From Neocallimastix lanati (nom. inval.) (lineage: Eukaryota; Neocallimastigomycota; Neocallimastigomycetes; Neocallimastigales; Neocallimastigaceae), in NCBI GenBank assembly GCA_016946835.1, contig JACVTC010000020.1, forward strand, positions 1,615,001 to 1,679,000: a DNA stretch of 64,000 nucleotides, in the 5' to 3' direction. Both the position numbers and the translations under genes were made by a program. Each line of letters begins with the position of its first letter. Position 1 is the first letter of the stretch. A model generated the notes under the pieces. The model saw only the letters and a program-made list of their open reading frames with translations. It ran no database searches and was not told where the DNA came from. This document shows, piece after piece, positions 1 through 13,257 of this stretch.

Positions 1-565
1 ATAGGATAACACCTATTATTATGCTATTTTTAACATATCTAATTCAAGTATTAAAAGTATATAGGATAATAAATGTTATTCTTATATTTTTTAACGTTAT
101 TAATCTGCCTATAAACAGGTTTAAAATATACATAATAATAAGTTATTATGTATTTTTTTTTTTATTTTATTTTATCTTTTTTAACATATTCAATTTATTA
201 ATTTTTTTTTAATGTTTATTATTAATAAATTCAATCAACCTTTAATAATACAGATAATCATGGATCAAAGGACTTTCTTATTACATAGTATTGTATGACA
301 CTTCATTCATGTTTCGTACTTTGATACTTTAATATAGCAGTAGGTATGCATAGCTACAGTAAAATATAAAAATATAAAATAAAACAAACAAAACAAAAAA
401 ATAAATAAAATTTTAAATTAAGAATTAAGAATCATATAAAAAAATAAAATAAAATTTGTAAATATATATATATATATATATATGTATGTATATTTATTTC
501 ATAACGTGTAAAATATATGTGAAATAAGCTTTGAATTAATTGAAACATATTATGTAAATTAATTT

Positions 566-700
566 ATAAGTCAAATTGAAAAGATATAAAACCATGTAAT
601 TTGCTACTAAAAATAAAGTTTACCAATACTTTATTGCAAAAATATATTAATAAAAAATTGACATAATTATGAAACATAAATTATTGATATTTGTAAAAAA
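566..700 (+). repeat. diverged direct repeat, copy 1
   Basis: This copy shares an ordered series of words with 2377-2510: an AAGTCARATTGAAARGATATAAAA start, then an AATATATTAATAAAA block, then a TTGACAT.ATTAT.AAAC.TAAATTA block. The order and spacing are kept, so this is a diverged duplicated segment rather than chance AT similarity. Its nature is unknown. Confidence 0.5.
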
Positions 701-959
701 AGATTAAGCATCTTAGGAAGTCTTCTTTATAGTGATTCTTTGAAAATGAGTCAATTGTTTGATACCATGCTATGTCAAAGAAAATAAAATTAAAATTCTT
801 AAATTATGATAAATGGTTTCCATTAGATCAATTTTTAGTGAAAACTGAATCTCATTATTGATTAATAATGAAGATGGTTGAAATTGAATGATATAAATTT
901 TAAAATTTGGAAAAAAAAATTTTTTTTTTTTTCTTTTTAAAACTTTTTTTAATACAAAA

Positions 960-1063
960 ATGAGGATCTAAATAATAGAAGAAACATCCTTAAATACGAT
1001 ATGATGATCTAAATAATAGAAGAAGCATCCTTATTACAAAGTGAGGATCTAAACTAGGCATGA
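960..1063 (+). repeat. short tandem repeat, unit about 41 bp
   Basis: The block beginning GAGGATCTAAATAATAGAAG and ending in ACATCCTT is repeated at about 960, 1001 and 1042, the last copy partial. Unit length is about 41 bp. No coding sense is apparent. Confidence 0.6.
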
Positions 1064-1424
1064 ATATCATAATAAAATAAGGAAACTTAGAGACTCTTAA
1101 ATGAATTTATAGCTGTAATAATTAAAAAAAAAATTATAAAATACTTATAGATATATAAATTAAAAGTAAAAAAAAAAAATAACAAAAAAAAAAAAAAAAA
1201 AAACAGGTTTTTATAAAATATCTATAATAAATATATATATATGAAAGGTAAAAAAAAAAAAAAAAAAAGTTATTGAATATCTATAGATATATATATAAAA
1301 GGTAAAGGAAAAAAAAAGTTATAAAATATAATATAATAATTTATTAACATTAAACCAAAGAGTAGTCAAATTAAGTAATAAATGAAGCAAAACCAAAGAG
1401 TAGTCGTAATAAATAATTTAAATA

Positions 1425-1460
<36 letters not shown>

Positions 1461-2376
1461 GGAAGTTACCATAAATAATAGAATTGGATGGTGAAATATC
1501 TAACAAGTATTCAATCCATTATATAAAACTAGTATCAGTAACATTTAATAACAATAGCCTAAACTATATATTTTGATAATAAAAGCATATACTAATATCA
1601 TTAAATAATAATAGTAACAAACTATATCATATTAAATTCTGTATGCACACACTATATTGCTATAAAACTCTATATTGCTATATTGTTAAATATATATGAT
1701 TATGATATAGTATTTGCATGTATTGTTAACATATTACAGCTGTTACATATTTTAATAATTATATGTAATATCACTACATTTTAATAATAATGATAAAAAG
1801 TTATGTTTGTTAACAATGCATAACATATATGCAATATATATACCTATTATATAACAGTTGTGTTATTTATCTATCATAATTATTATTCAAATATACAATA
1901 ACTATACTAATTATAAATATATAATAATATGCTATTTTACACTTCTGTTATATATACCCAACATATGCATAAACTATACATATTAATACAATAGTTTATG
2001 CATTTAATATTATTAATAATATAAGCATAATAATAGATATATTGCAATAATTTGTAATAGTACAATTAATCAATATTCCAATAACTAATATCAATGATAA
2101 ATATAACTAGTATTTTATTAGTGTTGCAATAGTATTAACAAATTATTAATTTGTTAATACTACCCAACCCAATAATTAAAGATATAAAAATTTATTATCC
2201 AAAAAAAAAAAAAAAAAAAAAAAAAGAGAGAAATAATAAAGGTTTAAAAGTTTTATTCACAAAAAAGAAAAAAAAAATTAATAATAAAGGTATAAAGGTT
2301 TTAAAAATCTTTATTCACAAAAACGAAGTCATTTTTTTAAAATATTACAACAAAAAAAAAAAAAAAGGGTAATAAT

Positions 2377-2510
2377 AAAAGTCAGATTGAAAGGATATAA
2401 AAGTATGTTATTTTTACTTAAATAAATATTAGTAATTCTTTATCATAAAAAATATATTAATAAAATTGACATGATTATAAAACTTAAATTACTGCTATTT
2501 AAATTTGTTT
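2377..2510 (+). repeat. diverged direct repeat, copy 2
   Basis: Mate of the segment at 566-700, in the same orientation about 1.8 kb away. It keeps the same ordered blocks with many substitutions and small indels. Confidence 0.5.
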
Positions 2511-2735
2511 ATATGTAAATAGATTTATTTATATAAAAAATATCATGAAATCCTATATTTTTTTTTATTTTTAAATAATAAAATTAAAAAATTTTAACAT
2601 TTATTATAAATAATATTGAATTAAAATAGGGATCAAATTATTTAAATATATTTTTATATGCCTATATCATAGATATATGAATATATATATAAATTATAAA
2701 TAAACGTAGCTAAATGTCCTTATAAATAATGTATT

Positions 2736-4033
2736 TAAAAGTATTAAAAAGCTTTCCATGTAAAGAACCGTACCTATATAGTACTAAAATAAGGGTGAAA
2801 TATTTATATAAAGGAATGTTCTATGTAGTACTATATATGTTAGGTTTAATATATTATAAAAATTTATAGATTATTAATATATAATATACATAGTGTTCAT
2901 GAACATTTATAATGATAAAAAAAAAAAAAGAGATTATAAATAAATATTATTTTATACAATATAGAAGAATATATATATATATATATTAAGAGATTATAAA
3001 TAAATATTATTCTATACAATATAGAAGAATATATATATATATATTTTTTTTTTTTAATGCTATATATTTTTATTTTATTTATATCTGAAAAGATCTTATA
3101 TATACAATATATATTATATTTATTAAAATTATTAAAAGAAAAAGATATAAAAAAAAAAAGAAATAAAAATAAAAATTAACATAAAAATAATAAATATCTT
3201 AAAATAAACCCCTTTGGAACTTTAATAATAATAAAATTTTATTATTTTATATAATGTTTTAAAGTGTATTTAAAACGTACATTGAAGTTTATAGATTATT
3301 TATTGTACTATTTATTATTAATATTTAGTTTTTATTGATTTAATTATTTGTTTAATGAATATATAAAAATGTTTTTAAATAGAAAAAAAAAAAAATTAAT
3401 ATACATATGCATACATATATATGCACACACATATATATATATATATATTTAAAAGGAAAAAAAAAAAAAAAAAGAAAAATAATTATAAATATAATATTTA
3501 TTTAAGTTTTAAAAAAAATTAATAATTAAAAATATAAATATTTTATTAATAACAAATAGTACTATAAATAATCTTTACAAATAGAATAAGTAAGTACTAT
3601 AAATAATCTTTAACCATATATGTCCATGGATTAAATATACCTTTTACAATTTTTTTTTTATTTCAAACATTATATAACATAATAAAATTTTATTATCAAA
3701 GTTCCAAAGAGCCTATTTTAAGATACTTGGTATTTTAATATACTTGTTAAAATATTAACATATATGATATATATATTTTATATATAAGATCTTTTCAGAT
3801 ATAAATAAAATAAAAATATATACCTTTAACCAAAAAAAAATTTTTATATTCTTCTTCTATATTGTATAGAATAATAATATTTATTTTATAATCTATTTTT
3901 TTTTTATCATTATAAATGTATATGAAAACTATGTATATTGTATATTAATAATCAGTACTACATAAAATATTCCTTTATATGGATATTTCACCCTTACTTT
4001 AGATAGGGTTCTTTAAATTGAAAGCTTTTTCTA
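2736..4033. repeat. long inverted repeat (fold-back element)
   Basis: The left arm (about 2736-3262) and right arm (about 3662-4033) are reverse complements of each other over several hundred bases, with indels. Recognisable paired blocks are AAAGCTTTC...AAAGAACC at the outer ends, AAGGGTGAAATAT next inward, ATATCTGAAAAGATCTTATA in the middle, and ATCTTAAAATA plus CTTTGGAACTTT at the inner ends. The loop (3263-3661) carries a 35-bp-period direct repeat starting AGTACTATAAATAATCTTT at 3558 and 3593. The left arm holds a duplicated block (about 2930-2980 and 2989-3040). No transposase is encoded. It could be a Foldback/MITE-like non-autonomous element or an inverted duplication; I see no clear target-site duplication. 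Confidence 0.75.
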
Positions 4034-4489
4034 TAATAAATTATTTATTTATTTTTGATGACGACGGTTATAATAAAAAAATAAATAATTTTGTATTAAT
4101 ATTAAAATATATCAATTATAATAAAAAAAAAATGAAATAAATAAAAAATAAATAAATAATCAAATAATCAGTAAACATAATAAAAATTCCTTTATAATAA
4201 ATAAAATAAATAAATAATAAATAGTAAATCATAAATCATAAATAATAGGTAATATATAAAGAATAAATAATAAATATATATATATATTTTTTTTAGAAGC
4301 CGCAATTATTACGAACTTTAACTTTATTTTGAATACTATTTTAAGTATTTTTATTGGACAAATAATATTAATTTATAATTAAATGAATTTTTTTTTTAAA
4401 AAAACACAATTAATAAAAAAATAAATAATTAATAAATTAATAATTAATAAATAATATAAATAAAGTATATGAAAAAAGTTCATATGCAA

Positions 4490-4645
4490 CGAACCTCACC
4501 TCCAGATTAATTGATTTCTGTTTAAAGGAAATTCTTACTCTGGATTAGGGTTTGAATTAACAATCCAAAAGAAATTATGATTTTTTCCTTCAGAGGCATT
4601 GTCCCTGCTGGCCTGTCTTACTGTATTTTTAGCTTTGACAATCCA
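4490..4645 (-). mobile_element. LINE family D 3'-end remnant
   Basis: On the minus strand the segment contains AAATACAGTAAGACAGGCC followed by AGCAGGG. This is nearly the same as the block just after the D-family stop codon at about 32067-32090 and 27810-27835 (AAACAGTAAGACAGGCC, AGCAGGG). A match of this length and GC content in DNA this AT-rich is very unlikely by chance. The flanks agree only loosely, so the copy is old and short. Confidence 0.6.
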
Positions 4646-5160
4646 TAATAAATAATAAATAATGAAATAATAAATAATAAATAATAAATAATGAATAATA
4701 AAAAAGAGTATTTATTAATAAATAATAAATAATAAATAATAAAAAAGAGTATTTATTAATAAATAATAAATAATAAATAATAAAAAAGAGTATTTATTAA
4801 TAAATAATAAATAATAAATAATAAAAAAGAGTATTTATTACTAAATAATAAATAATAAAGAGTATTTATTAATAAATAATAAATAATAAAGAGTATTTAT
4901 TAATAAATAATAAATAATAAATAATAAAGAGTATTTATTAATAAATAATAAATAATAAATAATAAAGAGTATTTATTAATAAATAATAAATAATAAAAAA
5001 GAGTATTTATTAATAAATAATAAATAATAAATAATAAAAAAGAGTATTTATTAATAAATAATAAATAATAAATAATAAATAATAAATAATAAATAATAAA
5101 AAAGAGTATTTATTAATAAATAATAAATCATAAATAATAAATCATAAATCATAAATATTT
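4646..5160 (+). repeat. AT-rich minisatellite
   Basis: A tandem array of a variable unit of roughly 32-50 bp. Each unit has a run of AATAAATAATAAATAATAA, usually an AAAAAAGAG or AAAGAG block, and TATTTATTAAT. Unit length varies by the number of AATAAT steps, which suggests slippage. At least ten units are visible. Confidence 0.85.
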
Positions 5161-8100
5161 AACTTTCTAGTTTTTAATGCATTCATATATATAAATTTTT
5201 TTTTATAAAAAGAAGGCTAATAAAAAGTATATATTACAAATATTTATTTATATACTATTTAAGCTATCTTAATTATGATTCATGACTAATTATTTATTAT
5301 TTATTATTAAATTTTTTTTTTGTATTGATTTGCAATTTAATTTTTTTGTATTAATTTGAGTTTTTATAAACTAATTTTTTTTTTTTTTTTTCGGCTTTAA
5401 ATGAATGTGTAACTAAGATGTTATTTAGTCCAATAAATAAGAAAATATTATATAGTATTATTAATCAATATATATAACTAATTAAATAATAATAATAAAG
5501 AAATCAAGGGCAAATCAATTATTTTATGCTTGACCTTAAAAAAAAAAAAAAAAAAAACTAAAGAAAAGAAATAAAATAGATGTCAGGGTTTGTAATTTTT
5601 TTTATTTTATTAATTAAAGTATATATTATTATAATTATTTATATTTTATAATAGATTCTTTTAATAAATAAATTTGACTAAATCAATTTACCAACCAGTT
5701 GCCTTATTATTATATTGCAGATATATCTCTAGTAGAAAATCTCAAATAGAATAGAATAAATGATTTAACTTTAGAGTACAATTTTTTAGAAATAAAAAAA
5801 AAAAAAAAATAAAATTAATAGTTTGTATTTAATTTTTTAATTTAAAATAATAAAAATTTCCTTTATAATAAAATAAAATAAATAATAAATAATAAATAAT
5901 AAATAAATAAATAATAAATAAATAATAAATAGATAATAGATGATAAATATTAAATAAATAATACATAATACATAATAAATAATAATAAATAAATAATTTA
6001 AATAAATAATTCATATTTTTATGAAATTCCATTATTTATTTATTATAATTTATTTAATGGACTATTCTAATATATTTCATTATAAATGATTAAATCATTA
6101 ATTATATATCATATTATTATTTAATTAGAATATAGTTATTATTTATATTTTTTATTAATTACAGCACATTTAAATTAAATATTTATAAACAGTGTTTTTT
6201 TTTTTTATTTTTATTCTTTTTTTTTTTTTTTTTTTTTTTATTTTTATTTTTATTTTTATTTTTTTATTTTTATTTTTTTTTTTTTATACAAAAGTACATC
6301 ATCTATTTTTTTTTTTTATTTTATTTCTTTATTTATTTATTTAATAAATTAAAATTTTTTTTGAAGTGACACAAATAAAATTTTAATTTGTTTTATATTA
6401 CAATTGTCAATTTTAATTATCTAGTTCATATTTACAATACTCTTCCAATATATTCCAATATATAGATCTAATTATTAAAAAACTTTATTTGATGTCTCAA
6501 TGTAAATTTAAATTTCTTTTTTTTTTTTTCTTTCCATCTAAAAAAAAAATTAGAATTTAAATATAATCTATTGGAATAGTATAATGAAATTAATAATAAA
6601 TAGAATTTAGCAAGTAAATTAACATGAATATAATTAATATAAAATATATTTTTGTTATTTTTGAAAATTATTACTGTATATTAATATTTATAATAATAAT
6701 GAAAAATAACAAATAAATATTAATCGAATAATAAATATAATTACATGAATAATAAATAATAAATAATACATAATAAATAATAAAAAAAAACATATTATAT
6801 TAGGGAATAATTATTAGCTTCAATTTAATACAATTTTGTTGTACTATCTTTTCTAATTAATTATATATCCCTTAAAAATTAAATAAACAATTATTGTAAA
6901 TCGTAATAAATAATAAAAGAATAATTAATAAATAATTATGTAATGCGCAATAAATATAATGATTAATAAATAAATATCAATAATTAATAATTAATTAACT
7001 AATAATGGTAATATAAATTATTTGAACTATTACTGTATAGTTCTAATAGTTCTAATTATTTATATATTATTTATTATTGATTGATGATAGTATTTATTTT
7101 GAATATTCATTATTAATTGTTCAATAATATTAATTGTTCAATAATTATTATTTATAATGTTATGTTTCAATGATTACAAGATAAAAAGAAAAAAGAATGT
7201 TTATATTAAATAATATTTTTCTTTCTATAAAAGGAAGAACGTTCTAGTACAGTAATGAATAGAATAAATTAATAAAAAAAAAAAAAGAATTTCATTAAAT
7301 ACATTAGAGATACATTAAGGCTAAGTTACATTTAATAATGTATTTAATTTATTATTAATTAAATATTAAATAATTAAATTTTGATAAGGTTAAATTAGAA
7401 TTGAATATTCTATTCTTCATATGAATCTTATTGAGAAATAGTACATAGATGCTTGTTAATTTCTATAATTGTGAATATACTTCAGATCTGTACTTCATTT
7501 TTTTAATTATAATTTAATATGTAATACATTATGTATTAATAGTTGTATTATTATTATCATTATTATTATTAAATTATTTTAATTTTTTATATAATTTTAA
7601 TTTTTTATAGTTAATTCATAAATTACAATTTAAAAGCTTTTACTTTAAGAATTATATAATCAAAGTTATTTCATTTTATTTTTTATTTTATTATTATTAT
7701 TATTATTATTTTTTTTTTATTAATTATCAACTATACTCGATTCTTTCATTTTAAACTTTTTCACCTTTCAAACTTTTTATATTTTAATCATAAAATTTCA
7801 ATAAAGATAATTCATAATTTATCTTTTAGCATAAAATTACAATAAAAATAATTCATAACTTTTTAAATTCTTTTTTTTTTTTTTTATTTTTTTAATTTTA
7901 ATATTAGAATAATAACTTTCACAAATTATTTATAAGAAAACTAATTACATTATATATTTTTTTTTTATTTTTTTAAATTAGATTTAAATAAAAGTTATTT
8001 TATTTTATTTTTTCTATTATTTTCTTTGTTTTCGAATCAATCGAAGAATCTTAAGGTTTGTTTATAAAATTAAAATAAAAAAAAAAGTTTAGATGATGAA

Positions 8101-8964
8101 AAGATAAAAAAAATGAGAAATTAATATATCTTAATTTATTTTTATTTTACTTCTTATATTTTATTTTTTTTTTTTTATATTTTACTTTATTCTTATTTTA
8201 TTTTATATTTAATTTTATATTTTTATTTTACTTTTTATATTTTATTTTATTTTATATTTTGGTTTATTCCTATTTTATTTTATGTTTAAATTTATATTTA
8301 ATTTTAATTTTATTTTATTTTTAATTTTGCATTTTTTTAATGATTTCCACTCATTTTCTAGACATTTGTTGTGGAAAATTGATTTAATCTAAATATTTTG
8401 TGGCAGTTTTTATTATCATTATTATCATTATGTTTTATTGTATTTCATTTTATTTCAATTAAGGATTAATTAATTAAAAACAAATTGAATTCAATAAAGC
8501 CATATTTGAATAGAAGTAGTTACTTAATTGTTCATTATGTAATAGTTATGATTAATTTCCCGCGCCATTTACCATTTCCACTTTTTCACAAATATCATAT
8601 AATTTAAAATTTAGTTTTAGTTTTTTTTTTTTTTTTTGTTGTTGTTAGTTGCGTGTAACGTAAATTTAATAAATATAAAATAAGTATGAATTACATTATA
8701 AAATTAATAAATATTAATATAAAAATAAGTAATAAATAAATGTATAAATATATTATTAATAAAATAATATATATATAAATACACATATGAATAAAATCTA
8801 AATAAATATACATAAAATTTAAATAAATATAAAATAAATATTAAGCTAATATAAATTAATATATATGTTATTAAAACATTTATATGTATTAAAGTAAAAA
8901 ATTTATTACATTTTAAATAATATAAATATAAATAAAAAAAAATTTTATTTTTATAAAATTAAAA

Positions 8965-9019
<55 letters not shown>

Positions 9020-10350
9020 ATAGAAAAACGAAAAAATATCATTTAATAAAAAAAGTTTTTTTTTTTTTTTTAATTTTTTTTATATTTAATTCAATATTTG
9101 TTTTTTAATACATTGAAAATTGAATAAAAAGATGAATATAATATATAATATATTCTAGACATATATAATGATTATAATATTTAGAAAATAAGAATTTGTT
9201 CATTTAGATAACTTATTAATTTATTATTTACGAAATTTTAATTATTATGATATGTACAAATAAAATCTAAACAAATGAATAATGTAATAAAATATAGAAT
9301 TTTAACTCGTCATCCATTATTAAAAAAATACATATATATTTAATATTTAATAATAAATTTAAAATTATAAATGATTTGATAAAAACCTGAATATTGTGCT
9401 TAATATATTTATTATATCGATTGAGTAATGGTGAATAATTTACATAATATACATAATAAAATAGAATATATGTAGAGATATACTTTAATTTTTTTATGTA
9501 TTACAAAATATATTGTGTAATATATGGTGAATATTAGTATAGACCCTATTTTGTATTTAAATAATTTGAAAATATCAGGTTAAATATATATGAAACTTTA
9601 TATTCATTAAAATATAAAAAAAAATTAAATATGACTTTATATATATTTTTTATTTTAATAATTTATAATGAATAAAGTTTATATTATGAAAAACAAATTA
9701 AAAAGCATTAAAAATTTAAAACTATAATTAATTATATTATTTCATATATTAAATAATTTATTAATCTATTATTATTTTATATTAAATTCAAGGGAAAAAG
9801 AATAGTCTATATTAAAAGTATTAATTTTTAATTAAAAAAATTTTTTTTTTCTTTTTAGTTTCAATTATTTATCATTATTTTATAATTATGGAATTTTAAA
9901 ATTTAAATAAAAGTAAAATAATAATATAAAATAAATAGAAAAAAAATTTTTTTATAATATCAATATATTCTATTCAAATATTTATTATATTTATTATATA
10001 TTATGAATAAAATAGAATAATTGAAATATAATTTGTAATAAATTTTTTATAATATCTAATATATATGAATTTTTTTCATAATATATTTTTATTTTTTCTA
10101 TTATAAATATTTTTTGTATAAAATTTTTCATAAATTATATAAATATAAGCATTTTCCTTTTCATTAATTAGTTAATATTTTAAAAAAAAAAAATTTAAAG
10201 CCTTTTTTTTAGAATATATAAAAAAAAAAAAAAAATAAATAAAAGTTTATATATATATATATTAAGAAAAAAAGAAGGGAGATATACAATAAAATAAAAA
10301 AGAATAAAAAATAAAAAAAAAATAAATAATTTAATAAATATTATATCAAA
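5161..10350. other. AT-rich gene-free DNA
   Basis: Long T and A tracts, ATT and AAT repeats and scattered less simple stretches, with no ORF that carries a recognisable domain. A GC island reading CCCGCGCCATTTACC near 8559-8575 stands out against the background, but nothing around it supports a gene. The upstream region of the gene starting at 10351 is purine-rich (AAGAAAAAAAGAAGGGAG) just before a run of A/T. Confidence 0.65.
8963..9021 (+). repeat. (AAAT)n microsatellite
   Basis: About fifteen uninterrupted copies of the tetranucleotide AAAT (AATA in another register). Confidence 0.95.
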
Positions 10351-12058
10351 ATGAATACATATTTATTTGCTGTTTTAGTATTATTAATTCACACAGTTTT
10401 CGCTGATGAGTACCCATACAAGTCAACCTTTTACGGTTGTCCAGATGAATGTAGTACTCAAGAAAGTCCAAAATGTAGTCATGGTCTTCCAAGTAACAAT
10501 TTCTTTGTTGCTTTAGTAAGTTTATATTTTATTTTGATTTGATAAAAAAGGAAATGAAATTTTTTGATATAGTTTTTTATTTGAAGGAGTTTGATATTTG
10601 TATATGAGGAGTTATTTGTTTATTGTTAAGAAATGTAATAATATAATAATTAAATATTGATTTGTATCATTTAATTTATTAAATAATAAAAATTTAGCAT
10701 CCACGCTATTTCAAGAGCAAGCCATACAAGTACTGTGATAACTATTATGTCGGTATGACTATTGATGCCAAGGCCAGTGGTGAATATAAGCTTGGTAAGT
10801 TAAAAAAAAAAGTGAAATATATTGATGAAAATAGAATAAATTGAAGTTATAGTATAAATTGAAGTTTGTTGCTGTAAATAAAAGAATAAAATTAATAAGA
10901 AAAATTTAAAAATTTTATAAAAAAATAGTAAGAGCTAAGGTTGTTGATCAATGTGGTACTTGTGCTGAAACTCAAGTTGATCTTTCTCAAACTGCTTTCG
11001 AACATCTTGCTAAGAAGAGCACTGGTGTTATTAACATGATCTACGTTATTGTTGATGCTGATTCTAAGGAAATTATTGATGGTCCACACTACAATAGTTC
11101 AGCTATGAATGCTTTCGCTAAGGCTAAGGGTGTTTCTAAGAGTACTATTGTTAACTCTTTCAAACAAGCCGCTAGAGCTATGTCTGGTAGTGAAAAGGGT
11201 ATGCGTAAGTACCCATGGGAAGATGGAAGCTTTGATGCTGGTAAGGATGATGAAGATGATCATGAAGAAAAAGAAGAAAAGAAGACTACTCGTAAGAGCA
11301 CTCGTAAGACCACTACCACTCGTAAGACCACTACTCACAAGGCTACTACTCGTAAGACCACTACCACTACTACTGTTGTAAAGAAGACTTCTGCTGTTGT
11401 TTTCCCAACTGTTGCTAAGACTTCTGCTGTCGTTTTCCCAACTGTAGCTAAGACTGCTGAAACTCCAGCTACTCCAATTATTCCACCAAAGAGTGTTAAA
11501 GCTATTCCAATTGTTAAACCAAGTACTATTAAGGCTATTCCAATTACTAAACCATCAAGTATTCCAGCTATTCCACTTGTTCCAGCTACTTCAGAAGAAC
11601 CAAAGGAAAAGCCAGTTGAAAAGAAGGAAAAGGAAGAAAAGAAGCCAAAGGAAGAAGAAAAGCCAGCTCCAGTTGAAGAAGCCGAAATCGATGAATTCGA
11701 CAAAGAAAATGGTGGTACAGATGCCCCAGTTACTGCTACCGTTTTTGGTGGAGCTGCTGCTGTTGTAGGTGCTGCTGGTGTTGGTCTTTTAATGTTAAAG
11801 CGTAAGAGCCCACAAAAGTACGATGATTTAAAGCAAAAGTTCCCAGAAGCTTTCGGTACTGTTAAACGTTCAATTACCAGAGGTGCCTCTACCATTAAGC
11901 GTGGTGTTAGCCGTAGTGTTAGCCGTCGTAACAACCAACAAGCTACCCCATTACCAGCTTCATACACTTTCACTTTAAATACTGAAGATGGTTTACCACG
12001 TGTTGCTTTATATGATGATCCATACCCAACTAAGACTCATGGTAATCAACACTGGTAA
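10351..12058 (+). CDS. Membrane-anchored DPBB (expansin/barwin-like) secreted protein
   Basis: Three exons by GT..AG and phase: 10351-10515, 10698-10794, 10929-12058, giving about 463 residues. Residues 1-18 are a signal peptide ending TVFA. Residues 19-150 look like a small cysteine-rich double-psi-beta-barrel of the RlpA/barwin/expansin type: the key block is VVDQCGTC (C96, C99), then VDLSQTAFEHLA, then GVINMIYVIVD. Next come an acidic Lys/Glu stretch (194-207), Thr-Arg-Lys repeats (207-236), two copies of KTSAVVFPTVA (240-262), Pro/Ile repeats (278-303) and a Lys/Glu/Pro stretch (310-333). A glycine/alanine-rich transmembrane helix lies at 354-377, followed by a basic Ser/Arg tail. So it is a type I membrane protein with its barrel outside. 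Expansin-like proteins loosen wall polysaccharides without hydrolysis; here that role is inferred. No second expansin domain (CBM63) is seen. The coding DNA is clearly less AT-rich than its surroundings. Confidence 0.85.
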
Positions 12059-13019
12059 ATAAATTAAAAAAATAGAGTATACATAGAATAATATATGTAT
12101 ATAATATAAAAATTACTTTTTTTCTCCCTCTTTTTTTTTTTTTTACAAAATAAAAAGAATTAATATTTAATTAAAGTAAATACTAATAGTAATTAAAATT
12201 ACGTTTTATAAACTAGTTTAATATAATAATAAAATTTGAAAGTTTCTTTTTAATATTGAAAGAAAAATTTTTTAAAAATAAAATTATTTAATATATTTAC
12301 TAGGAATAAAAAAAAGTATGAAAAGTATATTTTTTTTTTGTGGAAAAAAAGATGATAAATATTTTTTGTAATTTTTTTTATAAAATATAAATTAGATAAT
12401 TGAAATAGACTTAAAAAAAAAAAAAGAGGGAAAATTAATTAAAGAACAAACTTTAATTTTTTTGAACTTTTTTTTTTATTTTTAAACTAATTATAATATT
12501 ACATGTTATGCTTTTAAAAGCTTTATTTTAATTAAATTAATTTTTTTTATAAAGTTAAAAAAAAAAATTAAAAATATAAATATCAAAAAAACAAAATATA
12601 TAAATCAAATATAATAATAATTATAAAAAATAAATATAATAATTAAATTTTAAAAAATATAATAAAATTTAGTTAATTTTCAGAGAGAAAAAAAAATAAT
12701 TTTTAGAATAAAAAATTTTAGAACAAAAAACGAAAAACAAAAATACACATAATTAAACTTAATACTAATAATATAAAAATTATAATATTTTTTTTAATTT
12801 TGAATATATATAATAAAATTGTTCTGTTTTAATTCATGTTTTTTATATATATATCCTATAAATAAATAATTAAGATATATAAAAATCATAAAGTAATAAT
12901 TAATAAATAAAAAAACAAACAACAACAAAAACCAAACTAAAATTAGTGTGAATTAGAATTAAAATTTATGGTATAAAGGAGGAAAAGGAATATATTGTTA
13001 TTGTTTATTTTGGGATATT

Positions 13020-13055
<36 letters not shown>

Positions 13056-13186
13056 TTTAATATTAGAAAAAAAGTTGAGGAGTAAATAAAATAATTAAAT
13101 ATATATTGAGGGAATAATACATATGGAAGTTTTATTTTTAATTTTTTTTTTTATAAATTCGGCTCCAAATTATAGTGACTCAACAA
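12059..13186. other. AT-rich intergenic DNA
   Basis: 3' flank of the DPBB gene followed by A/T homopolymers, including a T run of about 33 at 13022-13054. No coding region is supported. The last part borders the LINE cluster. Confidence 0.7.
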
Positions 13187-13257
13187 ATTTCATGTATTTA
13201 AACTTCATGTATTTTTTTAAAAAAAAAAATATTATTAAATAAAGTTTATTCCTGGCT
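13187..13257 (+). repeat. LINE family C 3'-UTR fragment
   Basis: Nearly identical to the C-family 3' UTR at about 17963-18028: twice TTCATGTATTT, then ATATTATTAAATAAAG, then TTTATTCCT. It lacks the poly(A) tail and is joined directly to the target sequence of the next insertion. It marks an older layer of the cluster. Confidence 0.75.

Larger units (their letters stand above)
1..2735. other. AT-rich gene-free DNA
   Basis: No coding region is supported. The stretch is made of A/T homopolymers, TA runs and diverged short repeats. ORFs here are low complexity (Ile/Tyr/Phe/Lys runs) and have no start context, domain or intron structure. The only internal structure I see is the pair of diverged direct repeats at 566-700 and 2377-2510, the short tandem block near 960-1063, and a twofold repeat of the motif AACCAAAGAGTAGTC near 1352 and 1389. 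Confidence 0.7.

Noticed and set aside
2151-2372. Small Lys-rich ORF
   Set aside because: Its length comes from A runs read as poly-lysine; no domain, splice or start context.
4646-5160. Regularly repeated array that might look like a CRISPR
   Set aside because: Units vary in length, have no unique spacers, are pure A/T/G slippage products, and the genome is eukaryotic. It is a minisatellite.
5829-6032. Minus-strand ORF of 67 codons
   Set aside because: Made of AAT/ATA repeats read as Tyr/Ile/Leu; shadow of simple sequence.
8559-8575. CCCGCGCC island resembling a cell-cycle promoter site
   Set aside because: A single short motif with no gene nearby on either strand.
11335-11973. Minus-strand ORF of 212 codons inside the DPBB gene
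   Set aside because: It is the antisense of Thr/Lys/Pro repeats in the real exon; codon pattern and splicing support only the plus strand.
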